Assembly (NCBI GenBank): GCA_948146395.1
Contig: OX411548.1
Span: forward strand, 63,383,020-63,447,019
Reading direction: 5' to 3'
DNA: 64,000 bases
Source of the DNA: Fragum whitleyi
Taxonomy: Eukaryota > Mollusca > Bivalvia > Cardiida > Cardiidae
The notes under the pieces: model-generated
The model's input: the letters and a program-made list of their open reading frames with translations, nothing else
Database searches by the model: none
Told to the model about the DNA's origin: nothing
Shown: one piece after another, positions 11,495-22,312 of the stretch
Layout: each line of letters starts with the position of its first letter
Position numbering within the stretch: the stretch's first letter is position 1
Made by a program: the position numbers and the translations under genes

Positions 11495-13418
11495 TTAACC
11501 CTTGTCATGCTGAACCTGGATTATTCCTGCTTTGGCAGGAGCTATAGACAATCATCAGCCTGCACATATGTGCAGTCTGATGTTAGTCTACACCACCTGT
11601 TTCTCACTTTCAAATCAGAATTGTCAATAGATTTAGTTTTTAAGCTCACCTGAGCACGAAGTGCTCATGTGAGCTATTGTGATCACCTTTCCTCCGGCGT
11701 CCGTCCGTCGGTCGTCGTCCGGCGTCCGTCGTCCGGCGTCCGTCAACAATTTCTTTAAACGACATCTCCTCCTAAACTACTAGGCCAATTAACACCAAAT
11801 TTTACAGAAATGTTGCTTAGGTGGTCCCCTTCAAAAATAGCTAAAAGAATTGAAATCCATGAAAAACTCTGGTTGCTATGGCAACAAAAGGTGAAATTTT
11901 AAGAAAATCTTTAAAATTCTTCTTCTTCTCAACCAGTAGTCCTACAGACTTAAAACTTGGCATGGATGATCAGTTCATAGACCTGAATAAAAATAGCTAA
12001 AATCATATCTTTTGGGCCACCAGGTGCGGAGCACCTGGGGGGAGGGGGTAGTATACTGGGTAAATTTTGTAATCTTTAAGCCTCTTCTTCTTCAGAACCA
12101 GGAGCCCTACAGACTTGAAAATTGTCATGGATGATCAGCTCATAGACCTTAATAAAAATAGCTAAAATCATATCTTTTGGGCTGCCAGGTGCGGAGCACC
12201 AGGGGGGGAGGGGGTAGTACTTTTGTGAAAATTTTGTAATCTTTAACCTTCTTCTTCTTTTGAACCAGGAGCCTGACAGATTTGAATATGGGCATGGATG
12301 ATCAGCATATGGACCTTTATATAAATAGCTAAAATCATGACTGTAGATTCACCAGGTGCGGAGCACCAGGGGGGAGAGGGTAGTACTTTTGTGAAAATTT
12401 TGTAATCTTTGACCTTCTTCTTCTTCTGAACCACAAGCCCTACAGACTTAAAAATTGGCATTGAGGATCAGCTCATAGACCTTAATAAAAATAGCTAAAA
12501 TCATGACTGTAATGCCACCAGGTGCAGAGGACCAGGGGGGAGGGGGTAGTACTTTTGTGAAAACTTTGTAACTTTAACCTTCATATTCTAATGAACCAGG
12601 AGCCCTAAAGACTTCAATATTGGCATGGATGATAAGCATATGGATCTAAAATAAAATAGCTAAAATCATGAATGTAGGGCCACCAGATGGGGAGCATTAG
12701 GGGGGAGGGGATAGTATTTTGGATCAAATTTGAAATCTTTAACCTTATTCTTCTCCTGGATCAGGAACCATACAGACTTGAAAATTGTCATGGGTGATCA
12801 ATATATTGACATTAATTAAAATAGCTAAAATCATGACTGTAGGGTCACCAGGTGCTGAGTGTCTTGGGAGGGGTTAGTACTTTGGATCATTTTTGAAATC
12901 TTTAAACTTCTTCTAATGAACCAGGAGTCCTACAGACTTGAAAATTGGTATGGATGATCAGCATAATTATGGACATTAATTGAATTAGCTAAAATCATGA
13001 CTGTAGATTCACCAGGTGCAGAGCATCTTGGGGGAGGGGGTGCTTTGTTGAGAATTTTGAGTCCCTACAGCCTTTATATTTGACATGGATTGATCAACTC
13101 ACTAAAGAAAACTTTAAAAGTCTCAGACTCAGCCTGTATATCTGGCATAGATTAGCTGATCACAGACCTTTTATGAAAAAAGCTGAAATAAATAATGACC
13201 AGGGGAGGAGCAGAGGGGGGAAGGATTATTTCAAATGTTATCTGATTGAATAAGTGAAAATCTCTTTTTCTGTGGTTGCATGGACATACCTAGGTAATGA
13301 AGCTTTTTTCTCAGGTGAGCGACCCAGGGCCAACCTCCCTCTTGTTCAAATAAAAATTGACCTACAGTTGGTACTTTCAGTGATTTTTGCCCAATTTATT
13401 CAGCATGACAAGGGTTAA
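11495..13418 (+). mobile_element. piggyBac-like MITE (family T), split by element C
   Basis: The ends TTAACCCTTGTCATGCTGAA (11495-11514) and its exact inverse (13399-13418) flank the unit. The TTAA at each end fits piggyBac-type target duplication followed by a CCC-starting inverted repeat. The interior carries 'cagcctgcacatatgtgcag', the palindromic centre shared by all T copies. No transposase is present. Element C is inserted in a T run at about 11642. Confidence 0.8.
11643..13346 (+). mobile_element. type-A Helentron-like element C with 166-bp core
   Basis: It has the type-A 5' hairpin (agctcacctgagcacgaagt...tgagct) and a cgtccgtccgtcggtcg tract. Monomers of about 165-167 bp follow, marked by 'aatagctaaaatcat' at 11991, 12157, 12324, 12490, 12655 and 12820, and by 'ccaggtgcggagcacc' with a GGGGGGAGGGGG tract. 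It ends 'tcaggtgagcgacccagggc' then 'ctccctcttgtt'. The core differs from the A1/A2 core although the ends match. Confidence 0.8.
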
Positions 13419-13778
13419 AATATAATTCTTGTTTGAATGTGCATTTTTTCAATGTTTCAAGCCCTTTCCCTGTCTCTCTAGATCCCCCTTTTTACACCAT
13501 GATGTGTTTACACAACAGTGTTTTTGATGACATAGTTATCTGAATGTATATGAAAAGCAGAGTTTGGTGACTAGAATTTTTATGGCTCAGCACGAAATAT
13601 AAACATAGGCAGTTACAAGAGTTTTGAGCTGAGCCAGTTATATTTCCCTATTTTGTGAATCTGCAGTTTTTGTCATCCTTTCAGACCCAGTTTGTAATAT
13701 GAATTAAAATCATTTATCATTTCTATGACATTAATGCTTTCAAACACGCTTTATATGTACCCAACAGAAAGTTGAAGA
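13419..13778. other. unannotated stretch
   Basis: Apart from the H1c remnant at 13583-13636 nothing could be assigned. Confidence 0.4.
13583..13636. repeat. H1c hairpin, decayed
   Basis: Outer arms 'tggctcagcac' and 'gagctgagcca' are intact. The inner left arm is partly deleted, leaving 'aaacataggcagttac' on one side. Confidence 0.6.
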
Positions 13779-13940
13779 CATTTGATAAACACACTCGTTG
13801 TTTCAATATTTCGGTCGTTGTTTCAATATTTCGGCAAAATTTGCCTTTTTCAAGAAAAATGAAATAAATCTTATTTCATTTTTCTTGAAAAAGGCAAATT
13901 TTACTGAAATATTGAAACAATGAGTGTGTTTATTAAATGT
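13779..13940. repeat. near-perfect long inverted repeat with a duplication in one arm
   Basis: 'acatttgataaacacactcg' at the left pairs with 'gtgtgtttattaaatgt' at the right. 'aaatttgcctttttcaagaa' pairs with 'ttcttgaaaaaggcaaattt' around a tiny centre near 13868. The left arm holds the motif 'tcgttgtttcaatatttcgg' twice and the right arm once, so about 20 bp was duplicated after the palindrome formed. Confidence 0.85.
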
Positions 13941-14279
13941 TTATTCTATTCCCTTCGGAATAATTTTGTAAAAGAGAAAGATGAAGAGTGGTGCACTCAG
14001 GTTTTGCATCAGTTTATTGTGGAACTGTGTGAAAAGTGTTTGACTTTTCTTATTTATAGTTCATGCTCTTATTAGTTGGGATTCAACAACCAACAATAAC
14101 GGTGTCCTTACATCTTGAGGTTCCCAAAATATTTGGAGGGATCCCATTTAAGCTCATGCAAGGGATTCCTTCAGGATCCTTTGGTTTTAACAGATTTTGA
14201 AAGCTCATTCAATCAGGATCCACCATTTCCAAGCCAAGCTTCCATAATTCCTCTGTGTTCCTTACATAAAATAAGGTGG
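13941..14279. other. unannotated stretch
   Basis: No supported feature. Confidence 0.4.
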
Positions 14280-14383
14280 TAAAGACTTAAAGATCAGAAT
14301 GCACTTGTGTGCAGGCTGATCTTTGTCTGTACCTCCCACCAATGCAGGAATACTCAGTGTTCAGCACGACAAGAGTCAACACT
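14280..14383 (-). mobile_element. T-family MITE fragment
   Basis: On the minus strand it reads 'gactcttgtcgtgctgaaca', a decayed T terminal repeat, followed by 'gtattcctgcattgg' and 'agatcagcctgcaca'. The distal half is missing. Confidence 0.65.
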
Positions 14384-15142
14384 CTGTAACTATCTATAGC
14401 TACAACATTTTGACCCCCATTGATGAAATATCAGAAGATTTGAGGAAAATCATGAATTTCTGTTCTGTAGTGAGTATGATCTCAAACGATACACATTTGA
14501 TCAACCTAATGATAAGATGCACATTGGCATTTACACATGAGTATTTCATTCAAAGTAACATTCATTGACAGATTATATAAGATTATGATATATACAGAAA
14601 ATTTGGGTGAAGAATTGATGTTTTTACTATGCAAAAAAAAAAAAAACACACAAAAAACAATTTTCAAAATTATTCAAGTCACCTCATCTGCAAATATTTT
14701 CTAATATTGCATAAAATGTGCATTTTCGGGTCGTTATAGGCATATGTTAACGAACAAAACTAGGGCGTTAAAGAGAGAAAACGTGGATTAACAAGTAAAT
14801 TCACGTGCCATTAATGTCACGTGCCGTCACTTAAGTATTCTCGATCTTGGCCTATACACTTTATCAGTTTCCTTGTCCAAAGTTATAATAGAGCATACCT
14901 AAAGACTTTGCGATGTGTGATGTCAAAAATTAACCAAGCAATGTAGGTATAAACAAGATAGACTGTGTAATGCATGACATAATATAAGTAAGTTTATAAC
15001 TGGTTTTATATCATTTCTATGAAATCATTTTGCTCTTATCTATCTTTTTATGCAATACTTAGACAGCGTCAATTCATGCTTTTTCGGGCGTAAACATTTG
15101 CAGAGACCCTCATAATGCTTTAACGCCCTCGCGCGCCGCATT
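14384..15142. other. unannotated stretch with A run
   Basis: A poly-A run with CACAAAAAAC lies at about 14632-14660. 'gttaacgaacaaaactaggg' and 'tttaacgccctcgcgcgccg' suggest an old inverted-repeat element, but ends could not be matched with confidence. Confidence 0.35.
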
Positions 15143-15480
15143 TGCAAATGTTAATGTCCTCAAAAAAGTGAATTAACCCTATAATGTCTTGTCATCAGAT
15201 TCTAGTAATGAACTAAATTTGAACGCTGCATGCAGATTTATCTTCAGATTACAGAAGTCTTGTATCATATTGGTATAGTATTTCTGAGTGCTTTGCACTC
15301 GGGCATTAAATCATTTTTTGGGTCTCTGCAAATGTTATCGTCCTCAAAAACGTGAATTAACCCTATAATGTTTTGTCATCAGATTCTGGTAATGAACTGA
15401 ATTTGAACGTCGCATGCAGATGTATCTTCAGATTACAGAAGTCTTGTATCATATTGGTACAGTGTTTCTGAGTAATAAGG
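15143..15480 (+). repeat. direct repeat, two copies, 187-bp spacing
   Basis: 'gcaaatgttaatgtcctcaa' at 15143 recurs as 'gcaaatgttatcgtcctcaa' at 15330. Both are followed by 'gtgaattaaccctataatg', 'gtcatcagattct' and 'cagattacagaagtcttgta'. It is a tandem duplication; no coding role is seen. Confidence 0.8.
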
Positions 15481-15711
15481 ATTCAAATAGGTACAACCAT
15501 CAGTCCCTTGGGAGGAATTTGTCTGACAGACATTTATTTGGTCATTCTTGGCAGTTGGTGATCTTTAGTTTGACAATATTCAAAAGCTCATTCTTATTGG
15601 AATAGGTTATATATGTTGAATTATTTCCAAATCAGCCTGGTTTGCTCAGTCTAGTAAGCATTCAGGTCTCAGTCCTTACTGTTGATCACTGTCTTGGCCA
15701 GTTTTCAATAA

Positions 15712-16317
15712 ACAGTAAAACTTGTAAAAAGCGACCAGGAATGGGACCACCAAAAAGCAGTCATTAAAGAAAATGGTTGCTGTATACTTGTTTTGTTTAC
15801 AATCAAGAAACATGATTTTCATCAAATATGTAAATTATTGCAAAATTCTCAATAATCCTATGCTATAAAAACTCAACAGAATCATCTTATTGAGACGTTT
15901 ACAATGTTTTTTATACCAATGATATTTTTTTTTTATGCCCCCGATAGGGAGGCATCATAAATTTGACTTGTCCGTCCGTCCGTCTGTCCGTCCGTCCGTC
16001 CGTCATTCCGTCCAAAAACTTTGACATTGGCCATAACTTCCTTATTACTTAACATATTCGCATCATACTTTACCACAACATTCCTTGGTACATTACCTTT
16101 CTGTAGGCACATACTTTGGTGACCTTGACCCCTGGATGACCTTGACCTTCAACATAGATTGGCCATAATTTAAAATCAAAGCGGTGTCGGGGGCATTGTC
16201 ATCTTACAGTGACAGCTCTTGTTTTAGATATTTCAATGTAAAGAAGGGGATTTTGAATATGGTTGCTTAATGGAAATGGTCGATTAATAGACATGGTTAT
16301 TGAACACGATTGACTTT
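15712..16317. mobile_element. P-family MITE (TA type), split by element I
   Basis: It starts 'acagtaaaacttgtaaaaag' with 'gcgaccaggaatgggaccacc' and ends 'ggtcgattaatag...cacgattgact', inverse-related to the start and to the ends of the P copy at 52488-52833. A degenerate Q-type palindrome (cctatgctataaaaactcaa, then 'tcatcttattgaga') lies inside. Element I interrupts it in a T run. Confidence 0.6.
15935..16224 (+). mobile_element. Helentron-like element, family I
   Basis: After ten T residues comes the hairpin 'atgcccccgatagggaggca', then a (TCCG)n tract with tgtccgtccgtccgtctgt. The single-unit core contains 'ttgacattggccataacttc' and 'ccttgacc' motifs. The 3' end carries tcgggggcat (exact inverse of the 5' start), a GTCA...TGAC hairpin and agctcttgtttt. 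It is only 290 bp and has no tandem array. Confidence 0.75.
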
Positions 16318-16770
16318 ATAGTTGACAAAATTCATTGTGACTAAAGTCAGTTTTATCTACATCTATGAGATGATAAGGAGTACGCCATTGTGGTATGTGC
16401 TGCTGGAGGCTTTGAAAAAAAATATTCATAGGGTTGTGTATGTAAAATTGACACGAAACCATGGGCAGGTCCACCAACGCATTAATGTTGAAATTGGCCT
16501 AAAACCCTCATACAAACAAACTAAATAGTTTCAGGCCAAATCCTTGAAATGTTGAAGTTAATATTGGTATTCTTAGTTGCAATCCTGTATTTCTAAACAA
16601 AGGAGTAAATGAAAAACGAAAAGAGGTTTAATTACTGTCACTAAAAGTCTGTATTAGATTGACAACATGCAAGTTGCTTCATCTGTCAGGTGATTGGGAG
16701 CTTTTTTCCACCCATTCAACCCTTGACATGCTCAATCCAGAAATTATACTTCATGCTTTGGAAAGAGGTA

Positions 16771-18779
16771 GAGTCGAATCTCTATATGTCGAACTTCAGG
16801 GGACTTACCAGAAAACTTCGACGTATAGAAAGTTCGACAAAGAGATAAACGGCTATCTTTGGGACGAAGACATAAGTGGCCATCATTATATTCAGGTACG
16901 ACTGTAACTGGTGGCGAAATAACGGACGTATTTGATTTTCATGATAAATTAATCGAATAAAAAGGTGACACTTATTTGTATTTACATTTTTATTGTTTAA
17001 AAACATGTGAAAACATACATTTAAATCACAAAAGCAAAAACAAAACATTTATTTACAAACATACATGTACATGTGTTTTAGTATGGTCGCTTTTAGAAAC
17101 TCCCGTAGCTGTACGAAGCTTCGAAAAGTGACCGTACTATTAAATCTATGAGACAATGACTTTTGTATAAGAGATTTACATGTCGCGTTTCTCAAGCAAA
17201 AACATATCTGGTAATGATTTCTGTACATACAATTTCCTGGATAAATCACACTTATTTACAAAATTATTTATATGGGCCACAGCACTAAAACACTATCGGG
17301 GACAGAGTCTTGAGATTCAACGAAGTTTCTTATAATGTCCAATGCACTGACAGTTGCGTTTATTGTTGGAGGCAGAATGTCTTGTTGTTGTTGTTCTTCC
17401 TCGACGTCGCTGTCTTGATCTTGCTGTTGGCGTTGTTGTATGATGGTCTCTACGATGGTCTGTTCTGTTATCATCAGGCTGTTCGTGTGTTAGGACGTGG
17501 TTGTCGACGCTGGCGAACTGTTCTAGGGTGATGCCGGATCGGAGGTAGATGAGCGGGATGTCATCGTCGGGATTTTCTTCTTCTTCTTCTTCGTCGGGGG
17601 TGGTGGTGGGGGTTGGGTACGAACCGAGCATGTCTGAAACAGTTGGCGATAGTTTCAGGCTTGACATTAGCCCAGGACTGTTGTAGCAGTCTGAGGGCGT
17701 CTAACACTGTCAAGTGGAACTAGGTTTTTTAGTCCACGCACTTAACTTGTCGCATAAGTACAAGTTTTCTGTACTGAGTTTTAAGTGACTGTATAACGCC
17801 CTGGTCCATTGGCTGTGTTACACTTGTTGTATTTGGCGGCAGAAATATCAGAGTAACAGCCTTTAGAATGCACGGCTGTTTGTATGAGCAGCAGTCCTGA
17901 GATAGGAATGTTCCGAGTCTCTGGCCATTTTAAACCATTTAAGAATGGCCTCTTCAACTTCTGGGAAGCGAACCGCTCTGTTCCTTTTTCTTTGAGGACC
18001 GAAGTCGCCTGAATGGTAGCTTTTTTTGATGTCCTCAGCTTTCTTTAGCCACGTTGAAAGCGTATTCAAAGGAACGCCCAAGTCAGCAGCAATTTTAGAT
18101 TTAGAACCTTTTTTTAACTCTACTGCCATAATTGCCTCGTACTTAGTGCGGATCGTGTAGTTTGACAATTTTCCTTTAACGGCCGCACCACGTTTGACAG
18201 ACGATCCAAGTATCCCCCGGATTAGTTACAAGGTCCTTCCTTGGATACGTCATGTCGGTCGGAGTTGATGGCTATCCCCTCCGGGTTGACCGGGTCCTTC
18301 ACCAATCAAGTCCTGCGTGGAATTGGCATTACTTGCTTCTGCTGTCATTGTGAATTACAATTGTAACACCGTATGCCTTTACCTGACCCTTTTTATTCTA
18401 AAACAATAAATCACTCAAATTTTGACATTCACTATTTGTTACAAACAATCAAACACAACCAGGTAAATAATCGATATCCAATACAGAGATCGCGCGTATC
18501 AATTACTATAGTTGACAGGTCGAATGTGTGAAAAACTGACGTGATTGCAATTTTCATAAATCAAGTTTGTGGTTCGTCGTATGGAGGTGTGAAAACAGGC
18601 AAACAATGCTGATGGGACCTTGAAATTGGTTCGATGTACGGAAAAATTTCGAGCAATAGATAACAACGTATGGAGGTTGAAATAAATAGAAATAAAGAGT
18701 AAATAGATCGGGACTTGAAAAATACTTCGACATAAGATAACTTCGTCTTATGGACATTCGACGTAAAGATATTTCACTG
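16771..18779 (-). mobile_element. Tigger/pogo-like DNA transposon, internally deleted
   Basis: The terminal repeats are related inverted sequences: 'gagtcgaatctctatatgtc' on the left, and the inverse of the right end 'cagtgaaatatctttacgtc'. Both carry further 'cttcga' motifs. A TA dinucleotide flanks each end (16769-16770 and 18780-18781), the target duplication of Tc1/mariner/pogo elements. The 2,009-bp unit encodes broken transposase on the minus strand. Confidence 0.8.
17268..18168 (-). pseudogene. Tigger/pogo transposase pseudogene with CENP-B-type HTH
   Basis: Minus-strand frame 18168-17863 begins MSNYTIRTKYEAIMAVELKK and continues SKIAADLGVPLNTLSTWLKK, the psq-like helix-turn-helix of CENP-B/Tigger proteins. 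The start of the second (Tc5-type) DNA-binding domain follows ('PEVEEAILKWF'). The DDE core is almost wholly deleted. At about 17860-17745 the C-terminal core motif LPPNTTSVTQPMDQGVIQSL appears in another frame, ending in a stop. Further shifts join 'LRLLQQSWANVKPETIANCF' to an acidic tail (DEEEEEENPDDD, then 'GITLEQFASVDNHVL') and a Gln-rich C-terminus ending at 17268. At least three frame breaks and loss of the catalytic acidic residues make it non-functional. Confidence 0.85.
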
Positions 18780-19269
18780 TATATAGACAAAGACTAATAT
18801 CAGCCTGCACATTATGTGCAGTCTGATATTAATTTTTACCACCTGATTTTCATTTTCAAAAAAGAATATTTATTAAGATGATATTTTTAGCTCACCTGAG
18901 CAGGAAGTGCTCAAGGGAGCTAGTGTGATCTATCAATGTCCAGCGTCTGTCTCTCCGTCACAGCCTCAACAAGTTCTTTTAACAACGTCTCCTCCTAAAC
19001 TTCTGAGTCAAAATAAACCAAACTTGGCAGAAATATTCCTTGGGTGGTCCCTTGTAAAAATTGCTAAAATGGAAAGGATCTGTGCCATATCACATGAAAA
19101 GGGGCCTTAATGACAATTTTCTTGTTTTCACTCTAGAAGCCACAAATATGGTCAAATCATCATGAAACTTGGTCAGAAGGTTTGTTAGGTCATGAGAATG
19201 AACTCTTTTGAAAATGGAATGGATCTGTGCCATATTACGGTAAAAGGGGCCTTAATAACAATTTTTAGC

Positions 19270-19553
19270 GCCGCGGCAATAGCGCAGTTGGTAGCGCCGG
19301 ACTTCTAATCTAGGAGTTTATATTCGCACGGGTTCGATCCCCGGCCGCGGCACTTATCCTTTCCGACATTTGTCTTCCACCAATGGGTAGATAATCATAA
19401 ACCTATGTGGAATAGCAACTGGAGGCTAGGAAAGGGATGTGGTGGTAGTACTGGTGTGAGAAATACCAGGAATCCATCGTTAGGTGCTCCAGTCGTCGCG
19501 ATATAACTGAGAGATTGTTGAAAGCTACGTAAAACCCCAATTCAAATCAAATC
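19270..19553 (+). mobile_element. SINE-1, full length, nested in element D
   Basis: The tRNA-like head runs 19270-19352, with A-box region 'atagcgcagttggtagcgc' and B box 'gggttcgatccccgg'. Acceptor-like ends 'gccgcgg' and 'ccgcggc' can pair. The SINE-1 body and an 'aattcaaatcaaatc' tail follow. 'aacaatttttag' flanks both sides, a probable 12-bp target duplication. An extra segment in the head and the non-genic context argue against a functional tRNA. Confidence 0.85.
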
Positions 19554-19564
19554 AAACAATTTTT

Positions 19565-20425
19565 AGCTCCACTGGCTGAAAGCCACTGGGGCTATTGTCA
19601 TGGCGTTGTGTCCGTTGTGTGTCCGTCCCGTGCGTCAGTGCGTCCGTTTGTAAACTTTTACTTTAAAAATCTTCTCCTCAAAAACTACTGGATGAATTTC
19701 AACCAAACTTCACAGGAATGATCCTTGGGTGACCTTCTTTCAAAGTTGTTCAAGAAATTTTGATCCAATGAAAAACATGGATTTAATGGGCGTGGCTAAT
19801 TTCCAAATATGGTAAAAAGTGAGTTTTCTCAGATTCTAATTGATAGATATCAATGAAATTTTACATGAATGATCCTTGTGTGACCCTTTATCAGTCTACA
19901 AAAGATTATTGAAATCGGATGAAAAATATGCATTTTATGGGCGGAGGTCATTTCTCTATATGTTTTATATTGGAAACTTTCAAAATAATTTTCTCAGAAT
20001 GTAAGTGATGGAAATCAACCAAATTTCACTGGAATGATCCTTGAGTGACCCTTTATCAGTCTACCAAAAATTATAGTGATGAGATGAAAAATATGCATTT
20101 TATGGGCGGAGGTCATTTCTCTTTATGTTATATAGTGGAAACTTTGGAAATCATTTTCTCAGAATCTAATTGATGGATATCAACCAAATTTCACTGGAAT
20201 AATCCTTGAGTGACCCTCTATCAGTCTACCAAAAATTATTGTGATTGGATGAAAAATATGCATTTTATGGGCAGAGGTCATTTCTCTATGTGTTATATAG
20301 GGGAAACTTTGAAAATCATTTTCAACATCAGTAGAATCCAAAATATTTAAAAATCTAGTCAAAACTATTACTACTTTACAAGAATTTCAAGCCTGTGGAG
20401 CGACTGAAGCCATTCATGGCTTTCT
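19565..20425 (+). mobile_element. Helentron-like element G1, nested in D
   Basis: The 5' hairpin 'agctccactggctgaaagcc' continues 'actggggct', then a 'gtgtccgtcccgtgcg' tract. The core is a tandem repeat of about 161 bp ('ttctcagaatctaattgatg', 'ttttatgggcggaggtcatt' at about 19831, 19991, 20153). It ends with 'cctgtggagcgac', a hairpin AAGCCAT/ATGGCTT at 20407-20422 and a T-rich end. G2 at 46210 has the same structure. Confidence 0.8.
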
Positions 20426-21452
20426 AATTCTTTGTTTACACTGTAGTGGCCACAAATACGGTCCAATCTTCCTGAAACTTGGTCAGAATGTTTGCCAGGT
20501 CACAAGAATGAATCCTATGGAAAATGGGAAGGATTTGTGCCATATCAGGGGAAAAGGGGCCTTAATGACAATTTTCTCGTTGACACTCTAGAAGCCACAA
20601 ATATGGTCCAATCATCATGAAACTTGGTCAGAATGTTTGTTAGGTCATGAGGATGAACTCTTTTGAAAATGGGAGGGATCCATGGCATATATCACAGGAA
20701 AGGGGCCTCAATGACAATTTTCATGTAAGAGCTACAGACACCACAAATATAATCGAATCATGATGAAACTTGGTCAGAATGTTTGTTAGGTCATGAGGAT
20801 GAACTCTTTTAAAAATGGAAAGGATCCGTGTCATATCAAGGGAAAAGGGGCCTTAATGACAATTTTCTTGTTTACTCATTAGAAGCCACAAATATGGTTG
20901 AATCTTCCTGAAACTTTGTCTGAATGTTTGTTAGGTCATGATGATGAACTCTTTTGAAAATGGAAAGGATCTCTGCCATATCATGGGAAAAGGAACCTTA
21001 ATGACAATTTTCTTGTTTACTCATTAGAAGCCACGGATATGGTTGAATCCTCATGAAACTTTGTCAGAATGTTTGTTAGGTCATGAGGATGAACACTATT
21101 GGAAATGGGATGGATTTGTGCCTTGTAATCAGAAAATGGGCCTTAATGACAATTTTCTTGTTTACACTCTAGTGGCCAATGGTCCAATCTTCATGAAACT
21201 TGGTCAGAATATTTGCAAGGTCTCAAGGATGAACCTTATTGAAAATGGAAAGGATCTGTGCCATATTAAGGGAAAAGGGGCCTTAATGACAATTTTCTTG
21301 TTTACACATTAGAAGCCAAAAATATGGTAGAATTGTTGTGAAACTTCGTCAGAATGTTTGTTAGGTCAGATGCCACAAATATGGTCCAATTTTCATAAAT
21401 TTAGTTAAAACATTACTCAGGTGAGCGATTTAGGGCCCTCAGAGTCCTCTTA

Positions 21453-22024
21453 GTAGTGTTGTTAGATTATTTAAATCTAAAACACAGTTTATCCCCTCGT
21501 TCTTCAGCTTAATGATAAATTTCATGCAGATTGTCTTATCAACACACAGGCTAAAGTGCCAATTTCAGAAGTGAAAAGAAACTTTTTAGGTTTGAGTTCA
21601 GATTAAAAGGATTGTTAGAATAAACCATACTAAGATTTGTTTTCAGAACTAATTGTAATACTGATGTTGTTTTCCCAAACAAAAGGGCCTTTCCCCATAC
21701 AGAATAACAGCTTCATGCTTTTAAAAACATCAAATTATTCCATGCCTGTATTATAATAGAGCTTTTAACACACTAATTGTTCTTTTTCAGGTTCAAAGCT
21801 TGGGTATAGATTATTGGTCAGATGACAATGTCTGTTTGTTTTAGCCCTTGGAAATATATTAATTTGTTTATGTTGTGCAGGAAATGGGACAACTTGTCAA
21901 AGTCAAATTTTAATTGGTCTATTCATATTTCATGCCGACCTAAGCAAGAATTGATGTAGACAATCTTCAGTATCAATTTGCTTGACCAAATATCATTGTT
22001 CTAGAATTTAAGTGACTTATATTG
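21453..22024. other. unannotated AT-rich stretch
   Basis: Nothing beyond simple AT-rich sequence was recognised. Confidence 0.4.
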
Positions 22025-22097
22025 ATTGCTTTGTGCGATACAGTTATAACTGCCTATATGTTTATAGGCAGTTATAACTTTTTCGCCCTGAGCCATT
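22025..22097. repeat. H1c palindromic hairpin
   Basis: Arms 'cagttataactgcctata' and 'tataggcagttataac' are complementary. Outer arms ('attgctttgtgcg' / 'cgccctgagccattg') are diverged. Confidence 0.75.
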
Positions 22098-22221
22098 GAT
22101 ATGCTTAAACAAACTCTATCTGATTGAGCTTTGTTGGCAGAGCACTGGAATTAAAATTTTGATTTTGTTGGTTTCAGCCTTAATGTTAATTGATTAAGCT
22201 ACAAACCATAAGTTTCTATAC

Positions 22222-22297
22222 CGATGGTACAGTGCGAATCAATTGTAACAGCATATAAATATATAGGTAGTTACAATTGTTTGGCACCGAGCCATCG
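22222..22297. repeat. H1c palindromic hairpin, second copy 130 bp on
   Basis: 'cgatggtacagtgcg' and 'caattgtaac' on the left pair with 'gttacaattg' and 'ggcaccgagccatcg' on the right. The centre is 'catataaatatata'. It is immediately followed by element E. Confidence 0.7.
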
Positions 22298-22312
22298 ATA
22301 TGCGCCCTTTTT

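Larger units (their letters stand above)
16719..18898 (+). mobile_element. T-family MITE split by the Tigger element and truncated by element D
   Basis: 'acccttgacatgctcaatcc' at 16719 is a decayed T terminal repeat. The internal T sequence resumes after the Tigger insertion ('agactaatatcagcctgcac' at 18791) and runs to the T tract where element D begins. The far end was not recognised after 21452. Confidence 0.6.
18899..21452 (+). mobile_element. type-A Helentron-like element D with 145-bp core, two insertions
   Basis: The 5' hairpin 'agctcacctgagcaggaagt' is followed by 'tcctcctaaacttctgag'. The core has monomers of 140-147 bp with 'gaaacttggtcagaatgttt', 'gtgccatatca' and 'ggggccttaatgacaatttt' (starts near 20476, 20619, 20766, 20910, 21056, 21196). 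The end is caggtgagcgatttagggcc, cagagtcctctta. The first half of the monomer resembles the A1/L core ('ctctagaagccaca', 'cttggtcagaatg') and the second half does not. A SINE-1 and element G1 are inserted in one 'caatttt' site. Confidence 0.75.

Noticed and set aside
11309..11653. 114-codon + strand gene
   Set aside because: It crosses the end of element B and the T MITE and stops at the hairpin of element C.
19270..19352. Functional tRNA gene
   Set aside because: The segment has A- and B-box-like parts and pairing ends, but it is the head of a dispersed SINE with the same downstream body at many sites, and it contains extra bases.
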